In this document: positions 56,150-64,000 of the stretch, piece after piece
How positions within the stretch are numbered: the stretch's first letter is position 1
How the letters are laid out: the number at the start of each line of letters is the position of its first letter
DNA from: Sarcophilus harrisii
Lineage: Eukaryota; Chordata; Mammalia; Dasyuromorphia; Dasyuridae
Direction of reading: 5' to 3'
DNA length: 64,000 bases
NCBI RefSeq assembly: GCF_902635505.1
Contig: NC_045426.1
Location: 332,062,374-332,126,373, forward strand
Translations under genes and position numbers: made by a program
The notes under the pieces: model-generated
Told to the model about the DNA's origin: nothing
The model's database searches: none
What the model saw: the letters and a program-made list of their open reading frames with translations, nothing else

Positions 56150-56300
56150 AAATATTATCTAACATTTATATAAAATACTGCTTTACTATTCAAGATCTCA
56201 TTTGATTATTGTCAGCTTTTCAAGTGAAGAAAATGAGGACCAGAAGGGTATAGTAGATGACATCTAGAAATAGAATTGGTTTTTAAGCAGATAGTAGACA
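56150..56300 (-). mobile_element. MIR fragment, minus strand
   Basis: + strand: CTAACATTTATATAAAATAC, ATCTCATTTGATTATTG, AAATGAGGACCAGAAGG. Worn. Confidence 0.6.
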
Positions 56301-56890
56301 TATAATAAATGCTTGGTGATTGATTTTTTTGTCATATTACAAAATGCTAATTAATAAATTAATATAATTGTACAATTCAACTTCATGAAAATATGTTAGT
56401 ATGTATTATTATCCCTGGGATACTCACTAGTGTAGCAATCACTCATTTCTTAGGGTATAAAGTATTTATGCATGATAATGCATTTTCTTTAATGTTATTT
56501 CCATTGATAAAATCTTGTGTGTTTCTAATATTGAATCATCTGAAGTGTCAAGGACTTTGATGATGAGAACTTTATTTTCCAGATTTTTGGCAACTATGGC
56601 TACTGATGGGACAGGAATATCATACCTGGAAAGTTAACTGCTAGATCTCATCCTTAAAAACTAATCGCTTGTATAATGGATACAGGAGCTAAGCTGCAAG
56701 CAAGAATAAGTGTTGTTTTCCTGGTACTTTTTGACAAAAGTACTAGGTACTTTTGACTTGGACTATTTCTGACCCAATGTGAGGAGAGATAATGGTCTAG
56801 GCAATGGTATGGCATGCCTGGCAAACATCTTTTGCTGTTTCTCACTCAAGTTGCCAGAGGTGTTAGCTTTAAAAAAAAATTTAAAGGAAT
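56300..56890. other. Intergenic, nothing recognised
   Basis: No gene or clear repeat; short frames lack motifs. Confidence 0.35.
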
Positions 56891-56894
56891 ACAA

Positions 56895-57120
56895 TAAGGT
56901 AGTATGGCATAGAAAATAAAGGACTGGACTTACAGCCAAGAAAAAACTTGGTTCAAATCCTGCCTCAGAATCTTCCTAATGGTAACTATTGTAAATTATT
57001 TAACTTCTCAACTTCAGTCTCCTCCTCTGTGAATCAAATGTGATCATATGTGTAAAACCCATTGAAAACTTCAAAGCACTATGTATACATTAGCTATTAT
57101 TCCAAAAAAAAATAGCATCT
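56895..57120 (+). mobile_element. MIR-like SINE
   Basis: AGTATGGCATAGAAAATAAA, GGTTCAAATCCTGCCTCAG, TCAGTCTCCTCCTCTGTG, then CAAAGCACTATGTATACATT. Confidence 0.7.
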
Positions 57121-57849
57121 AAAAAAAGAGGGGAATTCATATGCTAGAAAGATGGAGGATGGAGAAGCTGACATAAAAGGTAAAGGAAAGGACTATGGTC
57201 CTTAAAGGTATACATTAAATAGGCTCTTTTCCAAAGAGAATGGAGTTGAAATCACTGAGGAGAAAGTAGCTGCTTGTCTTCCAACAAATTGTGATGTAGA
57301 TTTACAAATGTTTTCAAGTGAAAGACAATGCAATCATAGTCAAAGAAAGAAAGTGTTAGTGAGTCCTAACTAAGAGCTGCTAAGATAGTTTTTTTGTTTA
57401 TTTGCCCATAACAAGAGAGGATGACTTTCTAAAGCTGGAAATAGAGAAATGTAAAGTAGAGCTGATACGTCCTCCTCAACAAAATTAGGTCCACAGGGAA
57501 GCTAATCAAGTTTGGAGTTATGATTAGGGTTAAGGACCTGCTGCACTGTTTCACAGGACCGGCCTTCTAGGCAGTAGTCCCCTCAAATAATAAAGTAATG
57601 GAATTTTTCAAAATTCATTCAAAATTTCAAAATTTAGAATACATTAGACGACGTTTCTAGCTCTAAATTATGCATGTGTTCATGGAGACAAAAATGGAAA
57701 ACAAGCCACTCAGTCGAAGGAAATTTTATTCCAGCATTCTTGGAGGAAAAAGAGGAGGAGAAGGATTTGGAAGACTTTGTGAACTTAAAGGAGTCTTGGA
57801 GGGAGAGTTAATTTGGATAGCAAAAATCTGTAGAAAGATATGATGTATA
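57121..57849. other. Intergenic, nothing recognised
   Basis: Unassigned purine-rich and AT-rich sequence; no gene. Confidence 0.35.
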
Positions 57850-58030
57850 GCATTGATGTCAAACTGAAAGAGAAATGGGGACCACTAATCAGTACATAAG
57901 AATCCTTGGGAGCTGTATATTGACTTACTTCTCAAGTGTAATATTATATATGATTTATTTTATTAAATATCCTCTAATTACATTGTAATCTTGTTTGAGC
58001 CCCCCTTTAGAGTTTTGTGGCCTCCCATAT
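57850..58030 (+). mobile_element. Non-autonomous DNA-transposon-like repeat (hAT-like)
   Basis: GATGTCAAACTGAAAGAG, GGGGACCACTAATCAGTAC, TATTTTATTAAATATCCTC and AATTACATTGTAATCTTG match a common marsupial repeat remembered as starting GGGTGTCAAACTC and carrying AATTACATTTTAATCTGG. Family placement is tentative. Confidence 0.45.
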
Positions 58031-58057
58031 GTTATATACTTCTGGTATATAGTATAA

Positions 58058-58422
58058 ATGACTGGACCTCATTGAGGGGTTCCCAGTCAGATTTGTAAAG
58101 GGCTGAAACTCTGAATAGATGCACTGGAATCAGACAACTGAGCACTTAAGACTAATTACCTATTGGACAACACTCTATTAGCATATGCTTGGGGAAATGG
58201 CCCTTCTCACTATTCTGTCCTGGTGTATACAGATAATTGTAGGAGGGATTGGAGGTGGAGTAAGACAAGCCAGAGTCACTTTGGAGAGGACGAGGAGAAG
58301 GGACGTCGGTCAGTGGAGAGCTTGTGGCAGTTTTGTCTCCCACTAAAGACCAAGGACTTTTGCTTCTCCTGACTCGGGCTGATTCTGAGGCTTCCATGGA
58401 GCTAATCCAGACTTCACACAGA
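58058..58422 (+). mobile_element. Endogenous-retrovirus LTR fossil, plus strand
   Basis: GACTGGACCTCATTGAGGGG, GATGCACTGGAATCAGACA, CTCTATTAGCATATGCTTGG, AGCTTGTGGCAGTTTTGTCT and CTGATTCTGAGGCTTCCATG form an LTR-like sequence of a type I recall from marsupial genomes. It shares the CTCTATTA...ATATGCTTGG motif with the minus-strand fossil at 52.6-52.9 kb. Apparently a worn solitary LTR; no internal part nearby. The frames on both strands (58152-58397 and 58163-58372) fall inside it and are not genes. Confidence 0.6.
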
Positions 58423-60384
58423 TTTTTTTTTTCAGAAAGTCAGACCTTACTTCAGAAAGCATGTAAAGGCTAAAAACATATACAGTAGACATATCTGGCC
58501 TATTTGAACTACTAAATCAGAAGCAGTGGATGCTGTAAAGATTAGCACAAGTAGCATGATAAGGCTTGATGTAATGACATAACTGGAGTTGAAAAAAATG
58601 TGTTTGATCAGAGAACAATAAATATCACGGATGAATTCAGAAAGAGATGAAGGTCAACCAGGTAAGGACTTTTCCTAGGGTTTTGCAGTCCACAGTATTG
58701 GAGTAGGAGGTGACTCTTTGAAGAACTACACAGGATAATATATGACATATTGTTCTCCATGCTTTCTATTATCCCTAGATGAATTTTTTTGCATCTACAC
58801 TAACTGAGGTTGTGGTCATCAAAGCAAATTATATTACATTAACTAAGCTGCTAAAAATTGTTTAGGTACTTCCCAGCATCAGGTATTGAAGATAAAATTA
58901 CCGGAATAGGAACAGCCTTAACAACTGATATATGAACCAAACCAAATTTCTATCCATGGTGCTAAATTCAGCCTGGTACATTTTCTAGATCTGTTGGGAG
59001 GAATTTTATTCCTTCCCTTTTTCTTAAAAAATTCTGAGAAGTTCTTTATATATATATATATATATAACAATTTTCTATTAGTGGAAAGCTGGACATCTGA
59101 CAAAATGGCAGTAGCCAGAACAATAGGCCTTTGGGGAAACACCATAAATAATGTCATAGGATAATTGCTTATGAAATGAATTCCTCAGATTGGAAACTCA
59201 CAGATTCATATTAGCATCCATTTTAGCCCACATATATCCATAGTCACATTGCTAGTTCTTTATCCTATCTCCCTGGTCATACTCCACCCCTACTCCCTAC
59301 AACTAATAATTCAACAGAATCCAGAGAAGTTGCAAGGTGTTCTTAATAAGTGATGTCTATTATTTTATTTTTACCCTCTTGTTGCCCTACCAATAATATT
59401 ACTGGAAAAAATAAGATTCCTACAGCAGAAGACAGGTATATCAAGCATAGAGCCTAAGATCCCTATATATCCCAGAGAATGAGTAATGTCCAGATAAAGT
59501 CAGAGAATTGTATAATATAAAAGTTATATCAGGCACCATCTAACCTAATGAATAGTTAAGAAAGAATCTACTCTATAGCATCCTTGGCAAGTAATCACAC
59601 TGTTTTCACTGGAAGACCATCACTAGAATTAATCCATTACCATCTGAAGTATTTTATCCCATTTAAGTACAGCCCTAATTGCCAAGATTTTTCCCTGGTA
59701 GTAGTAAAAAACTGACTTTCTTTAACTTCCACCTTTTAATCTTAGTTTTGCCTCTTGAGAGCAAGACCAGATCAATACCTCTTTTATATAACAATTTTCT
59801 AAATACTTCAAGATATCTACCATTTCTCACCTAAGTCTCTTCTCCACAGTAAAGACCCAAATAGCCTTCAGATAACTATCATGAAGGTTATGAATATCCT
59901 CACTACTTGGAAAGACTCCTGGTGCTAAAAGTATATATGAAGAAATTCAACAAGAGATTATATTCTAGATTATTATACTGAAGTCTATGTGGCTCCCATA
60001 GGATCCTTCAAGACCCATTTGAGAAATTTTGTATCACATGGAGCTGCCTCAGGCCTTGAAAAAATGACATGCATAAACTTTTCTGAGGCCCTCAAATCAT
60101 TAAGAGATAGATTAAGTTTTGTAATAAGACATTTTGATGATAAGATTCTATCAGCAGTGCAGACTTCTGAAAATCATCATCTGTGCTTCCCATAAGATAT
60201 ATAAAAGGATTGACATTATTTTGGTCCTAAAGACCAAGAGTCATGAAATGTGGCATCCTGTATAGTATTAAAACAACTGAAATAAAAATAAAGATTCCTT
60301 AAATGGAGACTTCATCTTTCATATTCATAGGACAGTCCCCAAACCTTTGATTGTCTTATCCCTGAAGTATTTTACACACATTAA

Positions 60385-60385
<1 letters not shown>
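58423..60385. other. Intergenic, no gene seen
   Basis: (TA)n at about 59048-59067, otherwise unassigned. The 68-residue frame at 59989-60195 has no recognised motif. Confidence 0.4.

Positions 60386-60420
<35 letters not shown>
60384..60420. repeat. (CA)n microsatellite
   Basis: About 34 bases of alternating A and C. Likely polymorphic in length. Confidence 0.95.
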
Positions 60421-60422
<2 letters not shown>

Positions 60423-61490
60423 TGCTCATCAAATTCAACTTCCCATTCCCAGGAAAACCAATTTCCTTTCTCTTGCAGGTACATTCAACCAGCTTCTGAT
60501 CAATTTCTTTACAAAATGAAAAAAGCTAAATTCTAAGCATGTGACAGTCCAACCATCCTTTTCCACTCTGGTCAAATTTAACCTCTTTCCAAATGGAATC
60601 ATTTGACATTAAAGGTATGAAATAAAACTCACTAACATTTAGGCTGCTGATTCATGAAATGCTTGCCCTCTTTGCATGGGTAAATGTTTCTCCTTATGTT
60701 TAACAAGTAAATAATAACAAAAATACAGATTAAAAAATAACTAAGGAACATCCATTATTTTTCCAAGTACTAGACAATTCAAATAACATAAAAGTTCAAA
60801 GATATTTAATTAGAACAGAAATGTTAACTGTCCAGAAAGATTTCTCCCATTCCTCTCCCAGTTTACCAAAGTATCAATGAAAGAGAAGACATCTGAAGCA
60901 AAAGATTAGGAATACAGACAAAGGGAGCATATGGCCAGGAAAAAAAAAGTTCAGAAGAAAAATGAAGGCTGTATATGTAGATCCTATAATTCTTAATAAG
61001 AGGTGATTTAAGTAGGTGTCCTGTCAGATCCAATTCTGTGATTCAACAAAAGTTACATATATGTATTGATTTACTCAATCCCACCATAACTAATGTGATA
61101 AGGTACAGATCAATCAATTTCAATCATGGGCCTTAGTCTAGGTGGGAAAAAAAAGTCCTTTGAACTGCAATGATGTTGCACAAGAATTTTGTTCAGATAT
61201 TTCAAGAAAGTTTGGCCATACTCCATGGGTCATTTAAATCTAGGACCATTCTGTCCCAAAATATAAGGAATATGTGATGAGTCCTCCCATCCCTCACTCT
61301 CAGAATCTCCTTCCTCTAAGAAAAGAAATCCAGAAGGATTTTCTGATTTGTCAGTAGTTAAAGAAATGAAAATTTATTTCTTGGTCCTCTTAGTAGCAGA
61401 GACAATCCTTTGAAAGTTAGGGTATTATTGGGCAACTGCTTTGCCCTGCCTCCCATGACAGTAGCCCCTTTCTGTTTTCTCATACTTAGT
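60421..61490. other. Intergenic, nothing recognised
   Basis: No gene, RNA or clear repeat family recognised by eye. Confidence 0.35.
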
Positions 61491-61492
61491 TC

Positions 61493-61640
61493 AATTTTTT
61501 TTTTTTTTTTTTGCTGAGGCAATTGGGGTTAAATGACTTGCCCAGGGTCACATAGCTAGGAAGTATTAAGTGTCTGAGGCCAAATTTGAACTCAGGTCCT
61601 CCTGGCTTCAGGGCTGGTGCTCTATCCATCAGAGTGATAA
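61493..61640 (-). mobile_element. tRNA-derived SINE, minus strand
   Basis: A T run, then GCTGAGGCAATTGGGGTTAA, TTGCCCAGGGTCACATAGC, CTCAGGTCCTCCTGGCTTC and GCTCTATCCATC. Full length, well preserved, with a long tail. The frame 61570-61770 crosses it and is not a gene. Confidence 0.93.
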
Positions 61641-61839
61641 TCTTAAAGGGAACACAGCTTCAGTAAAAGGAACAGTTTCCCTCCTATTTCAATCTGAGGA
61701 TCTAAAAGGCATTTGTGAAAGGAAGCAAGAAGGATGTGATGCTAACTTTTTTCATCCAAAAGAATATTAGAGATTATAGTGAGGAATCTTTACTTAGAAA
61801 CTATTCTGATTAATTCTCTTTCTATTAGAGGAAATTATT

Positions 61840-62400
61840 TGCTTCACTGGATAGAGCACTGGGCTTGGAATTAGAAAGACCTGAATTCCAAACCTGCCTG
61901 AGACACTTATCAACTATGTGATCCTGAGCAAATCATTTAAGCTCAAACCGAGAGAACGTTGTACAATGTAATAACAAAATTATGTGATGATCAGCTGTGG
62001 TGGACTTGGCCCTTTTCAACAATGAGGTGATTCAAGGCAATTCTAGGGACAGAAAATGCCATCCCCATTCAAAGAAAGAAGCATGGAGGCTGAATGTGGA
62101 TCAAAATATAGTATTTTCAAGTTTTTATTGTTGTTATTTGTTTGCTTCTGGATTTTTTCTATTGATCTGTGTTTTGATGTGTTGTTTTTTGCTCAGCATG
62201 ATGAATATGTAAATATGTTTAGAAGAATTACATACAGTTAACCTATATACCAAATTGCTTGCTGTCTTGGGAGGGCATGACCCAGGCTTATTTAAAAAAA
62301 AAAAATCATCTAAGCTCTCTGAGCCTCAGTTCCTCATGTGTAAAACGAGAGGGCCAGACTCAATGACCTCTAAGACCTCTCCATGCTCTAAATCAATGAT
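61840..62400 (+). mobile_element. MIR-like element split by an L1 insertion
   Basis: Left half 61840-61944 (ACTGGATAGAGCACTGGGCT, CTATGTGATCCTGAGC) continues at 62304-62400 (GAGCCTCAGTTCCTCATGTG, AATGACCTCTAAGACCTC). The two halves join into one MIR/tRNA-SINE order once the L1 is removed. Confidence 0.82.
61931..62317 (+). mobile_element. 5'-truncated LINE-1 3' end with target-site duplication
   Basis: L1 body 61945-62303: the late ORF2/3' UTR sequence AACGTTGTACAATG, GATGATCAGCTGTGGTGG, GAAGCATGGAGGCTGAATG, TGCTGTCTTGGGAGGG, then an A run. Flanks AATCATTTAAGCTC and AATCATCTAAGCTC are a 14-base target-site duplication with one difference. The frames 61997-62241 lie in L1 3' UTR. Confidence 0.93.
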
Positions 62401-63890
62401 CCAACTTATACACCTGAATTGACACTTGAAAAGACTCTTACTACTTGAATACTTCAATTAAAAAAACATATAAAACTATAATTTTACAAATTAGATAACA
62501 TTACAAAAGGACTGATTTTCTTAAAGCATTCATCATAGTGTATTCCTCATTCACAAATACAGAATTAATTTACAAACATTTGCTTTTTGCAAAACTTTTT
62601 AGGAACATCTCTCACGTGGAGAACAGTAACCAGTTGTTGAGGTAAGCTGGACTATAGGTCAGATATTGTTATCACCATAAAGGTACTTCAAATTCTCTGG
62701 GGTGGGGATGGGGAACGTCCTCCTGGCAACTAAAGTAAAAACTTTTTTTTCAACAAACTCAACTGGATCCTTTTCCCTGGATATGGAATTGAGTCCCATT
62801 GTAACCTATTTATAACTCTTTGAAGAGAGTAGTGGAAACCTTAACTTTTAATTGTCCCTGTGAAACTTATTTCCCTTCTACAGAATTCTTGTTAAGGCTT
62901 CAGTGAGTATTCCTGGAGGGGAAGCAGGAGAGAAAGAGGTAGGAAAGTGCTTTACTAAGATCAAAAACACAAATAATTATTATAGACTGATCCTTAATAA
63001 AGCTTGTTGGTTGTTTGAAATAATTAACTGAGATCTAAGTAAAGAGATGGAAAACAACATACTATCATGATGAGATATCTCCATTAGTTATTGGTGTGTT
63101 TTTTATTATCTCTGGGTTGAAGTGTTTCCCCATACCCCAGGGACTCTTCTTGTAATAATGGATGACATTGTTAGAAGTTTTGATGCTTAACAGCATTTTA
63201 TTTTTGTTTCTAATTCAATTCAATACCCACAAAGTCATAGAGGATTTTGTCAATTTTTTTATTTCTTTTTGTTTCTATCCAAATAAAATTGACTATTAAA
63301 GCTACTTTAAATATGACTAACTTGGGTGATTATTTTGTTTTCTTCAGAGTTGTCTGATCAAAGAAATGAATAAAAACAATTGATTGATAATAACTGAAAT
63401 ATAAACTAGCTGATGGCACATGTCCCATTCCAAAATCAGTATAGCAAATGAGGGATATTCAGTGATAATGGGGAAGGCAGTAAAGTCTGGGTAAATTTTG
63501 CATCCAGTACTATTGAATGGCTACTACCAAAGAGCCCAATAATGTGGAAGGTGAGATTGCTAATGATTTTGTTTTCCTTCTCTTCAGAAGAGGCCTCTTG
63601 TTCTTATTCCTATTCTACCAGTTTCCACCACTGATCCAAGTACCCAATCCTCTAATGTTCACCTTTATTTATCCAATTAAAGGTAGCTTATCATGCTTCT
63701 ATCAAAGTGATTTATCCATGTGAGTGAATAAAAAACAAGGTTTGGATATGAGAGAATTTTTTAAATTTTTTTCAATTAAATTTTAATTTAAAAAAAATCT
63801 TTGGTATGAGAGAACTAATTTTCCAATGGCTGCCATAGAGTAAGGAAGACTTGAGTTCAAATTTTCAACTAGCTATATAACAATGGGCAT
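62401..63890. other. Intergenic, no gene seen
   Basis: AT-rich and unassigned. The frame 63517-63723 has no recognised motif. Confidence 0.35.
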
Positions 63891-64000
63891 TATATTGTGG
63901 ATTGCACTTGTTTTTTGCCTTTCTTTGTATCTCTAGGTCTTAGGACAGTGCCTGGCAAACAGTAAGCACAAGCTCAATGAGTTAATCTCTCAGTGTCCCA
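63890..64000 (+). mobile_element. L2 3' terminal piece, running off the window
   Basis: TTTGTATCTCTAGGTCTTAG, ACAGTGCCTGGCAAACAGTA, then AGCACAAGCTCAATGAG: the usual L2 end (GTGCCTGGCACATAGTAGG-like). Confidence 0.65.

Noticed and set aside
58152-58397. 81-residue minus frame and 69-residue plus frame at 58.15-58.4 kb
   Set aside because: Both fall inside an LTR-like fossil; no protein motif.
1-64000. tRNA, rRNA or microRNA genes
   Set aside because: The tRNA-like boxes seen belong to SINEs with A-rich tails; no intact cloverleaf or other RNA gene recognised by eye.

Overview
The window is vertebrate nuclear DNA, AT-rich and dominated by interspersed repeats. It carries part of an olfactory receptor (OR) gene cluster. 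The repeats point to a marsupial, probably an Australian one. The tRNA-derived SINEs have the marsupial form (box ending in GAGTTCAAAT, tail ending in CCCCAATTGCCTCAGC). Several LINE-1 3' ends are of the marsupial type, with a G-rich GGGGGAGGGGGTGG-like stretch and an AATAAAAAGC tail. MIR and L2 fossils are abundant. The species call is inference from remembered repeat families; no database was searched.

Layout: the protein-coding content is four class II OR genes and one OR pseudogene, all on the + strand. Gene 1 (1-627) is cut by the window edge. Gene 2 (14666-15607), gene 3 (29705-30646) and gene 4 (53957-54898) are each a single complete 313-residue coding exon. The pseudogene (43406-44113) lies between genes 3 and 4. 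All look like OR family 13 members. Genes 1 and 2 form one subfamily and are a recent duplicate pair. Genes 3 and 4 and the pseudogene form a second subfamily; genes 3 and 4 differ at about 54 of 313 residues. ATG-to-ATG spacing is close to 15 kb for the first two intervals, then 13.7 and 10.6 kb, which fits growth by tandem duplication of a gene plus its flanks.

Between the genes: 2.8-8.7 kb is a nest of LINE-1 pieces, including about 1.4 kb (3.59-4.98 kb) whose base composition looks like a corrupted consensus of L1 ORF2. 12.0-13.5 kb and 23.6-24.3 kb hold L2. 17.0-18.8 kb is a diverged tandem duplication. 19.0-19.4 kb is a long polypurine tract, followed to 22.6 kb by a decayed L1. 32-42 kb and 46-64 kb hold L1 3' ends, MIR/SINE copies, L2 pieces, two LTR fossils and microsatellites. 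Several insertions keep clear target-site duplications.

How the genes may work together: each OR would be one odorant-sensing GPCR, expressed one allele per neuron. The three complete genes have a candidate splice acceptor 16-20 bases before the ATG, so untranslated exons should lie upstream. A short block (core ACTTTAAATTGCTTCAGGG followed by TCCCTAAGAA) occurs 4.4-6.2 kb upstream of each complete gene. It is the best candidate here for a shared OR promoter or 5' exon, and the most interesting non-repeat signal in the window. I found no evidence of an exotic or wholly new gene system.
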